Shown here piece after piece: positions 10,701 through 18,605 of a stretch of 64,000 nucleotides of DNA. How positions within the stretch are numbered: the stretch's first letter is position 1; each line of letters begins with the position of its first letter. The position numbers and the translations under genes are program-made. Origin of the DNA: Saccharomycodes ludwigii (Eukaryota; Ascomycota; Saccharomycetes; Saccharomycodales; Saccharomycodaceae); assembly GCF_020623625.1 (NCBI RefSeq), contig NC_060201.1, forward strand, positions 558,001 through 622,000. The letters run 5' to 3'. The notes under the pieces were generated by a model. That model searched no databases. It was not told where the DNA came from and worked only from the letters and a program-made list of their open reading frames with translations.

Positions 10701-10979
10701 TTCAGTACTATCGGTATTATTATTAATAATATGTAACAAAATTTCACTTAGATCAACAGCACTACCAGTACTACTGTTATCAGAAGCATCAGATCCAAAC
10801 GAGGATAGTATTGATAATAATTGTTGTTTCTTAAGTATATATTTATTGTTGCTGTTAATAGTAGGATCTGAGAGTGTTGTCGTAAAATTTTGATCGGTGG
10901 TTACTATAGTGCTACTACCGCTACTATCACTGCCACTGCTATTTTTGCCCATAGCGTTCCCAGACGAACGAGAAGGCAT
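7707..10979 (-). CDS. VIR1: large helical protein, VIR1 (YGL036W) candidate, m6A writer subunit
   Basis: 1090 residues. Residues about 45-740 are Leu-rich and predicted helical, in the manner of ARM/HEAT-like scaffolds. The last 350 residues are low complexity, dominated by Asn and Ser with poly-Asn runs, and the protein ends SIHVDEYERFY. I do not recognise a catalytic motif. The assignment is positional: the gene is divergent from PNC1, with OCH1 next, as YGL036W-YGL037C-YGL038C are in S. cerevisiae, where YGL036W is VIR1. Vir1 is a Virilizer-like member of the meiotic mRNA N6-adenosine methyltransferase complex with Ime4, Mum2 and others. The S. cerevisiae protein is about 910 residues, and the Asn-rich tail could explain the extra length. 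Confidence 0.62.
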   Translation of the reverse strand: MPSRSSGNAMGKNSSGSDSSGSSTIVTTDQNFTTTLSDPTINSNNKYILKKQQLLSILSSFGSDASDNSSTGSAVDLSEILLHIINNNTDSTEDNNKIEHISIVIIRDLLLMLHNKCGELINSSSTSVDNTVFNLVYLLIKLLSKISLDGIDQNINDSAISKIWGEKTLFTLNGSLTPFNAFDLRIIQLFNNSGDTFSIGLLAVFFITHKELRKYLPPQSNISKNNDNNNKGSIGFLQILNILQLFPSVDYDLLKYLNLGNLNDLFINQWIYDYHLVHDSDTITLLFMTRTLNAISQKNDLAFIDFIIVLILPKLCSDNKNNNLSTLQVNQGALELFNYVKFKLCKRAVQQSGGSNIIAPADMKNYTAFLVTRYDMANDKKQDCILTNMTPVNSLKTFLEVIDHPETDFLENPYFTFLIRLAYSNLYQLSLNQKNYMLETHNTLIDILKSTLSMPAVLNMSNFVLIDYLIKITSVATAAGSSCVIGDSHTSIMKEFKEKILFKIPPISRSLFTFGTNKVELLGESSNFSELTELLIESLSLGLSTLNNLLEIYQACNIQLFSVDIARDGEPPSENISTSIKFKECYEFCELFFIPITSVLMLLSQLQDNLYPVLAGTAVGKVDIWIRELTILTTKILEKIIINGGHIALYSFVKFISKYSLKSLSVKDQSLRFLNHLFFHNKDNVCLNMCNENELTKEIVVKYIELWNDGSPIFFTFYDKIVGRPLLSGSTKRFTMQELLLKYDSRFKKSLELLTECQAKGSNANENIILSSSPVSSPLQQKMNMYSQSDANNTSSTIGSFANDILDGGNNNPISINKFNRNATSFIPSSPSKMSGVRSISISGLPAVNSSYYGGSNNNINNRNNMRTMSSNINPNHTIEGLITNPNVSGGGHHMNNDIGGFSGNNRNNIQLRSPVRSVSNVSHGANMMLSSINTASHITGESSSILLPSEHVGNSNNNNGNWMAAYANNMNSTPTSATFKTPGSLLIPKNIRSQKNGINNVNNYVNNYNGNNVNGNNNNNNGNSNNNNNNNNTDNNSFLNNKDGNISNVTGASSKQIDAGKKYILGGHNRMINNSRAQSIHVDEYERFY

Positions 10980-11423
10980 ATCTATATTTTTTCTTTCTTT
11001 CTTTCTTTCTTTCAGTTTTCTTTGTTATGTGCTATGTATTTTCTGTCTTTTTTTTTCTTTTCGTCTTTTTATCTTTTTATCTTTTTATAACTTTAAAATT
11101 CAAAAAAGTGATATATATATATATAGACACAATAATAATAAGAAAAAATAAAAAAAAAAAGTACCAAAAAATAACAAGTCTAAACAAAAAGGTTTGATTG
11201 TTATGAGAAAAACATCATTAGAAGCAAAAGTTAATGTTATATATCTCATAAATTATTGAAAGAAAGGAAAAAAAAAAAAAAAAAAAAAAAAATTAACCGC
11301 GCAAGAACTTTTAAGAAATATCATAGAAAACATTATTTTATCGAGAACAGAAAAATATATCACATAATATATATGTGAATTGTGGTGATGGGAATCATAA
11401 TTCATAAAAAATTTTCAAGAGAT
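10980..11423. other. upstream flank of VIR1-like gene and tRNA-Trp
   Basis: Contains a (CTTT)n tract near 10989-11013, a T-rich stretch to 11090, a short (TA)n, and an A-run of about 21 at 11270-11291. No gene is seen before the tRNA. Confidence 0.5.
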
Positions 11424-11550
11424 GAAGCGGTGGCTCAATGGTAGAGCTTTCGACTCCAGTTAAATCAATTGGTTTCGGCCTTAAAACACCAGTATTATGG
11501 CGTTGACAAGTGCAATCGAAGGGTTGCAGGTTCAATTCCTGTCCGTTTCA
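11424..11550 (+). tRNA. tRNA-Trp (CCA anticodon) with 55-nt intron
   Basis: Exon 1 is 11424-11459 and exon 2 is 11515-11550, giving a 72-nt mature tRNA. The intron at 11460-11514 begins one base after the anticodon CCA, the fixed eukaryotic position. The acceptor strands GAAGCGG and CCGTTTC pair, the A box is TGGCTCAATGG, and the B box GGTTCAATTCC is intact. Exon sequence matches yeast tRNA-Trp almost throughout. The intron is longer than the 34 nt I recall for S. cerevisiae. A T7 terminator follows at 11551-11557. Confidence 0.96.
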
Positions 11551-11557
11551 TTTTTTT
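11551..11557 (+). terminator. RNA polymerase III terminator of tRNA-Trp
   Basis: Seven T residues immediately after the last acceptor base. Confidence 0.8.
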
Positions 11558-11697
11558 GTATACATTTTATACTATAATTTTTTTTCTCCGTTTTTCAAAA
11601 AAAAAAAAAGGTAAATGTTTCCTTTTTTTTCTTTTTTTCTCTTTTCAACTTATATCACCTCATTAATTCTAAAAGTCGTGTTAATAATCACAAGTAT

Positions 11698-11699
<2 letters not shown>

Positions 11700-11729
<30 letters not shown>
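11700..11729. repeat. (TA)n microsatellite upstream of PNC1
   Basis: About 14 TA dinucleotides ending some 25 bp before the PNC1 start codon. They may act as TATA-like sequence in the PNC1 promoter or simply be a microsatellite. Confidence 0.7.
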
Positions 11730-11731
<2 letters not shown>

Positions 11732-11754
11732 AGCAAAAAAAAAAAAGGGGCGAA

Positions 11755-12570
11755 ATGATTCCAGCTGAGGAAGATAACAAGATTAATACTAAGAGCAATG
11801 AGTCTTTACCTAAACCATTGCCCAATTCGGCTTTGCTAGTGATAGACATGCAGTATGATTTTTTACCACCTAATGGTTCTTTGGCGGTTAAATTTGGAGA
11901 TAAGATTTTGAAACCATTGAAACAATATATAGACGAAAATATTAACAATTTTGAAATAATTATATTTACACAGGATTATCATCCTATTGATCATATTTCC
12001 TTTGCTTGCAATCATCCAAACAAAAAAGATTTTGATCCTATTACTTACAAGTTTCCTGATACTGAAACGTCTCTTGCCAGCAATAACAATATGGCTACTA
12101 GCAATAGCATACCAAAAGAAGCCAAGATTAGTAGTTTAAATATGCAATCAAAGACGCCATTGAAGGATACAAAATCTTTCAACAGTTTGTTATGGCCCAA
12201 ACACTGTGTGCAAAACACGAAAGGGTGTGAAATTCATTCAATATTTACTGATTATTTTAACACACTTGATAATAAATATAATAGAATAAAAGTAGTTAAA
12301 AAGGGATATTTACCAGATCGGGAATACTATTCTTGTTTTAATGATATATGGAATGATCATAAAACCGAAGTAAGCGAATACTTACAAGCAGATGGTGATA
12401 AGAAAATAAAAAATGTATATATTGTTGGATTGGCTTTAGATTATTGTGTTTATAACAGTGCATTAAGCAGTAGCCAATTGGGTTACAACACGTTTATAAT
12501 TAAAGCTTTGACCAAGGGCATTGATCCTAATTGGGAATTGCCTAAATGTGATGGTATAACAATGATATGA
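11755..12570 (+). CDS. PNC1: nicotinamidase
   Basis: Hydrolyses nicotinamide to nicotinic acid and ammonia in the NAD+ salvage pathway, relieving nicotinamide inhibition of sirtuins. The cysteine-hydrolase fold is clear: LLVIDMQYDFLPP with the catalytic Asp near residue 26, TQDYHPIDHISF with the metal-binding Asp-X-His, WPKHC with a further metal His, VKKGYLPDREYYS with the catalytic Lys, and GLALDYCVYNSA with the nucleophilic Cys. At 271 residues it is about 55 longer than S. cerevisiae Pnc1. The extra length is mainly a Ser/Asn-rich insertion of about 40 residues between the metal ligands. Its neighbours on both sides are those of YGL037C. Confidence 0.95.
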   Translation: MIPAEEDNKINTKSNESLPKPLPNSALLVIDMQYDFLPPNGSLAVKFGDKILKPLKQYIDENINNFEIIIFTQDYHPIDHISFACNHPNKKDFDPITYKFPDTETSLASNNNMATSNSIPKEAKISSLNMQSKTPLKDTKSFNSLLWPKHCVQNTKGCEIHSIFTDYFNTLDNKYNRIKVVKKGYLPDREYYSCFNDIWNDHKTEVSEYLQADGDKKIKNVYIVGLALDYCVYNSALSSSQLGYNTFIIKALTKGIDPNWELPKCDGITMI

Positions 12571-13282
12571 AACAACAGCATTAAAAAGGGTATTACCGCT
12601 AAGATTTTTGTATTAAGGGAGGGAAGCGAAGTGACGGAGAAAGAAAGAAAGAAAGAAAGAAAGAGAGAAAAACTCCAAATTGTGTTTATTTTCGCCCCTT
12701 TTTATATTTAGCATTATCTATATATAGATGTGACAAAATGCAGATTACTTTTCCATTATTATTTTTTTTTATTTTTTTTTGTTTTACGCGTAAAATCTCA
12801 AATAATAACCATAATAATTAAAGGTCTAGATTTCTCTATATATAAAAATTGCTCTGAAAAAAAAAATAAAATTTGTTTGGTTTTTATTTTTATTTTTTCG
12901 TGTGAGTGTTCTAGAACTTTTTTCCCCTTGTGTTTTAAATCATCCTTTTTTCTCCTTTTCACGTTTTTGTCAAATTTCAATATTTTGTAAAACATTTAAA
13001 GAAAAATCTTATTATTACCATTATAATGGCTATTTGTTTGTAAAAGTTATTACCATTATATATATATATATATATATATACATTTATCTTTGAAAATATT
13101 GAAAAGTCTGCGTCGTTAGCAAGTGTTATATAACTTTTCCTTTTTCTCTTTTCCACCGTCCTTCCTCTTTCTTTTTCATTTTTTAATTAATTTTTCTTTT
13201 TTCTTTTTTCTTTTTTCTTTTTTCTTTTCAGACACTTGCGCTAACAAACCTGGCAATAATAATACCAATAATAGATTGTCAT
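12571..13282. other. intergenic PNC1-OCH1
   Basis: Promoter region of OCH1. It contains a (GAAA)n tract near 12641-12668, AT-rich sequence with T-runs, (TA)n at about 13057-13080, and five copies of TTTTTC at about 13197-13228. No gene is supported. Confidence 0.5.
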
Positions 13283-14827
13283 ATGCTTAATTGTCAATCC
13301 CAAGAAAACAAGAGTCCCCACAATATGCATTATTATGCCTCCAAGAAAAGGAGCATTATATCTATAATAATATCGTTAATTTTATACGTTGTAATATTTA
13401 AAACATTAGCCAATTTACCGGAAATAAATGACAAAAATAATAGCAATGAAATAATACTTCCATCAACATATAATCCACCACTAAATTTAAAGAAACTCGA
13501 TTCATCCCACTCGTCATTGGACATGAATAATTTACGCTCCCAGTTGGTGGCCAATTTCCCATATAATCCAAGGGTACCTATTCCAAAACATATTTGGCAG
13601 ACTTGGAAGGTAGGCTTGAGCTCTCCAGAGTTTCCTAACCATATGAGAGGATATGTTTCTAAATGGGAAGAAAAAGTTATTCCCAAAGATTCTAAAACTG
13701 GTGAATTTACCACCATTGAAAAAGATTTTGCTGAACCAAGCGAAATTGATAAACAATGGGTACATTCGCTTTTGAGTGATGGGGAAATAGACATTTTATT
13801 GGAACAACTATTTGGTTCTACTGCTCCGGCCATCATAAAGGCATATAAGCTAATGCCTACTAATATTTTAAAAGCTGATTTTTTCAGATACTTAATACTG
13901 TATGCTAGAGGAGGGATTTATTCTGATGTAGATACCATACCATTAAAAAACTTGGAGGATTGGCCCGGAAATAATTTGCAGTTTTTGGAAAAGTTTAATG
14001 TATTAGATAATAAAGAAGATCAAAATATTGACGGCGGAAATAAAAACGTAAATGCAAACACCATAAGGTATAAAAATAAAAAAGAAACACAAAGCAGCGG
14101 CAACTCTGATGGCAAGCTCATTACGCCCGGACTAGTTATAGGAATTGAAGCTGATCCAGATAGAGAAGATTGGAACGAATTTTACGCCAGGAGGATCCAA
14201 TTTTGTCAATGGACAATTCAAGCCAAACCAGGCCATCCAGCTTTGAGAGAATTGATCTTAAATATTACAGCAACTACGATTAACAGTGTGGAAAATAGTA
14301 TCGATTTCAAGAACGAATATTCTTTTAAGGGGGAAAATATGCAGGACTTCAAAATCAACCGCCGAGGCAGAAAAGAACGTGACTTGGAGAACCTTAACGA
14401 TGATTTCAAAAATAGTGGGGACGATGTCGACGGTACTGATATTATGAATTGGACTGGCCCAGGTGTTTTTTCAGACGCGATTTTCCAATATTTAAATAAT
14501 TTATTAGAATATAACTCTAATATCGAAATCTATAATACGAATTTACAACCCACCACGACAGCGGCAGCAGAACATGATGACGACGAAGACAAAATATTGA
14601 AGACTACAAGGAAATTTTATAAAGAGATTTCCAACGGCTTGATGGGCGAAAATAGATTTCACTGGGGGTTTTTTTCATTATTAAAAAATCCGATTTTAAT
14701 TGACGATATATTGATTTTACCTATAACTTCCTTTTCACCAGGGGTTGGCCATATGGGATCCAAGGGTCCTCAGGATAAAATTGCATTTGTCACTCATTTG
14801 TTTGGGGGTACTTGGAAAAACGATTGA
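13283..14827 (+). CDS. OCH1: initiation-specific alpha-1,6-mannosyltransferase, OCH1 type
   Basis: Type II Golgi membrane glycosyltransferase that adds the first alpha-1,6-mannose of the N-glycan outer chain. A short basic cytosolic tail precedes one membrane anchor at residues 25-39. The glycosyltransferase-32 signature follows: PKHIWQTWKVG near residue 105, ADFFRYLILYARGGIYSDVD, and the DVD metal-binding motif at residues 215-217. The 514-residue length (about 480 in S. cerevisiae) comes from Asn/Asp-rich insertions near residues 240-280 and 345-385. The paralogue HOC1 belongs to the same family, but the PNC1 neighbour matches YGL038C, so OCH1 is preferred. A second ATG at codon 15 is an alternative start. 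Confidence 0.93.
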   Translation: MLNCQSQENKSPHNMHYYASKKRSIISIIISLILYVVIFKTLANLPEINDKNNSNEIILPSTYNPPLNLKKLDSSHSSLDMNNLRSQLVANFPYNPRVPIPKHIWQTWKVGLSSPEFPNHMRGYVSKWEEKVIPKDSKTGEFTTIEKDFAEPSEIDKQWVHSLLSDGEIDILLEQLFGSTAPAIIKAYKLMPTNILKADFFRYLILYARGGIYSDVDTIPLKNLEDWPGNNLQFLEKFNVLDNKEDQNIDGGNKNVNANTIRYKNKKETQSSGNSDGKLITPGLVIGIEADPDREDWNEFYARRIQFCQWTIQAKPGHPALRELILNITATTINSVENSIDFKNEYSFKGENMQDFKINRRGRKERDLENLNDDFKNSGDDVDGTDIMNWTGPGVFSDAIFQYLNNLLEYNSNIEIYNTNLQPTTTAAAEHDDDEDKILKTTRKFYKEISNGLMGENRFHWGFFSLLKNPILIDDILILPITSFSPGVGHMGSKGPQDKIAFVTHLFGGTWKND

Positions 14828-15090
14828 GGGTGTGCATATGCATGGAGACTTCGTTTCCCTCTTTTCCACCCAACCCAGAAGAAGAAAATAAAAATAGAAA
14901 AAAAAAAGAATACACATTCGTTTCCATTCATCTACTTTTTCCCCTTTTTTCCTTTCTTTTTTTCCTTCTTCTTCATTATCATCATCTTCCTTTCTATATA
15001 GTTTTTATAATAACAATTTATATATGTATGTTTATTTTATTTTTTTTTTTTGCTTCCGTAAATTAAAAAAGTTCCTGATGATAAAATAAC

Positions 15091-15993
15091 CTATAAAATT
15101 ATACAATCCTTCTTCTTTTTCTTCTTATTGTTATTATTGCTGTTGCTACTACCAGGTGACTTTATTTTATTATTGTTATTATTATTACTTTTATTATTGT
15201 TAACTTTAACGTTGCCAGTACCATAACTACCAGAGTTATTTTTTGCTACATTCTTCCCTTTACTATTGCCTACTATAGTGGTGCCATTGGCGATACCAGA
15301 ATGTGAATTTGATGCATCATTAGCAATATTTTTATCACTATTAGTACTATTGTAGTTACTATTATTTCTAGTTTTATTATTGATATTATTAGTACCACCA
15401 TTACTATACTGACGATGGTTATCACTATTGGTATTTCTACTGCTACTACTAGGGGGGCCACTACAATTTTGCTGCTGTTCTTCAATTTCATTACGTATAA
15501 TTTGACGAACTAAATCCACAAACACTTCATCCACATTGCTTCTCAACAGAGCACTGGTTTCATAAAATGGTACTTTGCCCCATTTAGTACTAACATTAAT
15601 ACCTTCCTCAACACTGACTAATCTTTCGTCTTCTAAATCAGCTTTATTCCCAACTAAAACCATAGGAATCTTAAGATTATTTTTAATTCTTAAAACTTGT
15701 TCTCTTAGGTTTAAAAGTTCTTGTAGACTTTGTTTATCAGTAACACTATAAACTAGTAAGAAACCCATACCACTTTTGATATATAGTTCTCTCATTGCTG
15801 TGAATTGAGCCACACCTGCCGTATCCAAGATCTCTAAATTAAAAATTTTACCGTCAATTTCCATGGTTTTTCTGTACGAATCTTCAATCGTTGGATCGTA
15901 CGTATCTAGATACACACCTTGAACAAACTGAACTGTCAAACATGATTTACCAACACCACCAGCACCTAATACAACTAATTTGTAGTCCCTCAT
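15091..15993 (-). CDS. RSR1: Ras-family GTPase RSR1/BUD1
   Basis: Small GTPase that passes the bud-site signal to the Cdc42 polarity machinery. The P-loop GAGGVGKS is at residues 10-17, effector loop YDPTIEDSY at 32-40, DTAG at 57-60 and NKAD at 116-119. The C terminus has a polylysine stretch and a CIIL CAAX box, consistent with geranylgeranylation and plasma-membrane attachment. The 300-residue length exceeds the 272 of S. cerevisiae because of a Ser/Asn-rich linker of about 100 residues before the CAAX box, encoded by ATT/GTT-rich repeats. It sits in the same order as YGR152C among YGR147C-YGR163W genes. Confidence 0.95.
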   Translation of the reverse strand: MRDYKLVVLGAGGVGKSCLTVQFVQGVYLDTYDPTIEDSYRKTMEIDGKIFNLEILDTAGVAQFTAMRELYIKSGMGFLLVYSVTDKQSLQELLNLREQVLRIKNNLKIPMVLVGNKADLEDERLVSVEEGINVSTKWGKVPFYETSALLRSNVDEVFVDLVRQIIRNEIEEQQQNCSGPPSSSSRNTNSDNHRQYSNGGTNNINNKTRNNSNYNSTNSDKNIANDASNSHSGIANGTTIVGNSKGKNVAKNNSGSYGTGNVKVNNNKSNNNNNNKIKSPGSSNSNNNNKKKKKKDCIIL

Positions 15994-16474
15994 TTAACTA
16001 TATATTTATATATATTGTTTTGTTTTTTTTTTTTTTTCTGCAATTTGAAAATACTTGAAATGTATTGTAAAGATAAATGAAAATCTTAGAGGAGAAAAAA
16101 AAAAAAAAAGAAAAGAAAAGGAAGAAAAAAGAAAGAGAGAAAAGGGAACGATGTTTGAACGTTTAAAATATAAACAAATCTATGAAACTTTAAAGTTAGA
16201 AAGGATAAACTTCGATAAAAAAATAAATGATTTACTTTTTCTGTTTTCGTTTTGATTGTTAGAAATCATCGCAGTGGGGAAATTCACCTTAAAAATAACG
16301 GGTGATTCCCTTTTTGGATCACTATACACGAAAATATTACTTTTATAAACAGAAAATACCACTTATCTGACTTAAATTCTCTATAAAATTTAATAGTAGA
16401 AATGCCAATTGTAACTGTTTGACTTAAAAACCCACTATTCTCAAGGACAATCCGATAAAACTATCATTCCAAAC
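15994..16474. other. divergent promoter, RSR1 and tRNA-binding-domain gene
   Basis: 481 bp with a T-run near 16022-16038 and a purine-rich A/G tract at about 16094-16146. No supported gene. Confidence 0.5.
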
Positions 16475-17179
16475 ATGCTAAAATTCCACAAGTATGTTTT
16501 TGCTAAGAATAATCCAAATATCTTAAGGTTTGTTAGTACTACTGTTACCCCCATCAATAATACCGTAGTACCACCACAGTATCCATTCAAATTATTATCC
16601 TTAAAACTAGGATATATTCAAGATATTAAATTACACGATAATTCAGATAAAATGTATATATCACAAGTTAAAATTGGAGCATCACAAGATACCAATGAGA
16701 AAAAAAATATACTTCAAGTGGTGAGTGGGTTAAAACATTATATTCCAATGGATAAATTATTAAATTCCATCGTGGTAGTTGCCACTAACTTAAAGCCTAG
16801 TAAATTAAGGGGTGTTAGAAGTGAAGGGATGCTTATGTGTGGTTCACTATCACAAAACCATAATGGCAGTAATGTTGTGGAAAAAGTCGAACTTTGTTCA
16901 CTTCCAAAAAATCTCAATAAAACGCAAGGCGATTTAATAAACCTGATTGGTTCTCAAGTAATTTTGAATGAAGATGTGGATACTATTGGTGCCACTGTTA
17001 GAAAGATTAAAAGTAAAGAATTGGAAAATATTTTGAATAATTTATATGTGGGTGATAATTATCAAGTTGTTTTTAGAGATTTGACAGGGAAAGAAAACCA
17101 ATTGGTCATCAAAACAGATAACGGGGAAAAAATACCAATTGTGGTGGAGTCATTGCCAAGAGGCTCAAAAGTTTATTAG
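16475..17179 (+). CDS. stand-alone tRNA-binding-domain (EMAPII/Arc1 type) protein, probably mitochondrial
   Basis: 234 residues. The OB-fold tRNA-binding domain runs from about 38 to 145: LSLKLGYIQDIKLHDNSDKMY, QVVSGLKHYIP, VVATNLKPSKLRGVRSEGMLMCGS. This matches the pattern in the C-terminal half of yeast Arc1 and human AIMP1. It lacks the Arc1 N-terminal synthetase-binding domain. The first 20 residues (MLKFHKYVFAKNNPNILRFV) are basic, without acids, and look like a mitochondrial presequence. It is divergent from RSR1, where YGR153W lies in S. cerevisiae; I cannot say whether they are related. A role in mitochondrial tRNA handling is inference only. Confidence 0.8.
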   Translation: MLKFHKYVFAKNNPNILRFVSTTVTPINNTVVPPQYPFKLLSLKLGYIQDIKLHDNSDKMYISQVKIGASQDTNEKKNILQVVSGLKHYIPMDKLLNSIVVVATNLKPSKLRGVRSEGMLMCGSLSQNHNGSNVVEKVELCSLPKNLNKTQGDLINLIGSQVILNEDVDTIGATVRKIKSKELENILNNLYVGDNYQVVFRDLTGKENQLVIKTDNGEKIPIVVESLPRGSKVY

Positions 17180-17375
17180 TTTTTCCCCCCCTCTTTCTTT
17201 TACTTGTAAATAGCTTCAAAATTAAATAAATATATTCAAAAAAGCAAAAAAAAAAAAAAAAAAAAAAAAAAGTATTAATAATTCCATTATTTATGTTAAT
17301 AATAATATACTCTATTTTTTACATCTAAAAATTGTTCAAAGACTTATTTGTAACAGATCAATGACAACCCTTCCT

Positions 17376-18107
17376 CTAATCACCGTTTAAATAGCTAGAT
17401 ATTAGATATTTATTTTCTAAATAGTTTTCCTTACATTTACCAACAATTTCTTCAATGTCTTGTTCATCTTCATCTTTCATTTTCCAAAATCCACACATCT
17501 CTAGGCCATTTTTAATAAAAGATACACAGCATTCATGGCTTATAATGCCTATCCCTACCAAATCAGATATCTCCATATTGGCATCTACCAACCCTAATAA
17601 TATGCCGTTGCAACACATCTGTAACAATTTAGGTATATTTGAGGTATTAGCAGAATCAGTATTTACAACTTTAACAAAGATATCTATCCCGGATTTAGGA
17701 TATTTATCTAATTGGACAACAGAATCAAATATATTTTTCAAAAAAAAACTTAAATCTTTATAGTCATCAGAGGTATTAAAGTTTTTGCCATCATCAGTAC
17801 TACCATCACTATTGTTAGCTGTTGCAATACTGTTTTCTAAATGAACTGTTAATACTGCCTTTGAAGTAAAGGATCCTCTAATGGGTTTAGGTCCATATAC
17901 GGAGGTAATTAGCATGAGATTGTCATCACCACTTTCTATATATGAAGAACCGTTGCAATTAGTGATCAAACCCATTTTCATATATGGCAGAGCCTTATCA
18001 TTACTAGACACATTAGATATTTCTGTTGGCTCCTCCAATACTTTGCTAAATGCTACTGGTCTGGCATTGGGTGGACCTAATAATCTTCTTCTATCCTGAA
18101 CATTCAT
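17376..18107 (-). CDS. MTR3: exosome core subunit Mtr3 (RNase PH-like)
   Basis: One of six RNase PH-type ring subunits of the RNA exosome, which degrades and processes RNA in nucleus and cytoplasm; the yeast subunit is catalytically inactive. The protein opens MNVQDRRRLLGP, as S. cerevisiae Mtr3 does, and contains NCNGSSYIE, VYGPKPIRGSFTSKA, YPKSGIDIFV and SFIKNGLEMCGFWK. It has 243 residues (250 in S. cerevisiae). Position between RSR1 and NSR1 matches YGR158C. It is convergent with the tRNA-binding-domain gene. Confidence 0.95.
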   Translation of the reverse strand: MNVQDRRRLLGPPNARPVAFSKVLEEPTEISNVSSNDKALPYMKMGLITNCNGSSYIESGDDNLMLITSVYGPKPIRGSFTSKAVLTVHLENSIATANNSDGSTDDGKNFNTSDDYKDLSFFLKNIFDSVVQLDKYPKSGIDIFVKVVNTDSANTSNIPKLLQMCCNGILLGLVDANMEISDLVGIGIISHECCVSFIKNGLEMCGFWKMKDEDEQDIEEIVGKCKENYLENKYLISSYLNGD

Positions 18108-18605
18108 AAGTGGATAATTTTTGTTACTAGTGTTATTCTTGAGTTATAATTCTAATTATTTGAGTGAAAAATCATCAAGGGAGGGCTTTATTTTTAACAG
18201 TGTGCCATACAGCAATAGAATTGCTGAGCAGGACTAATACATAAAACTTTTTTTTTTTTTTTTTTTTTTTAATTTTTTTTTCTCTTTTCTTTTTTTTTTT
18301 GTATCATTTATTATTATTAAACATCTTAATAGCTTAAATACCGCCAATTAAAGTATCCGAAGGTCCTTAAGTAGAATTCCCGAACAAGCATAGCTTTGTA
18401 GCCAGATGCCAATATATCATTTATATGATTTTAGATCAAGGAAGAATAAAACAGTCACTAACCTAAAAACGTAGTTACTAATTAAGAATATTATATAAAT
18501 CTAACTTCCATTATAGATGCTTAATGCAAAATTAAACCAAATATATATATATATATACTTGTGTGTGTGTATTTAAATGAAAAATCTCAATTTTAATATT
18601 TTTTC
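18108..18605. other. intergenic MTR3-RIM8
   Basis: MTR3 promoter and RIM8 3' flank. A T-tract of about 55 nt broken by few other bases lies at about 18248-18300, and a short (TA)n then TG run at about 18542-18570. No gene is seen. Confidence 0.5.

Noticed and set aside
11469-11666. 65-codon ORF across tRNA-Trp
   Set aside because: It starts inside the tRNA intron and runs through exon 2 and a T-rich flank.
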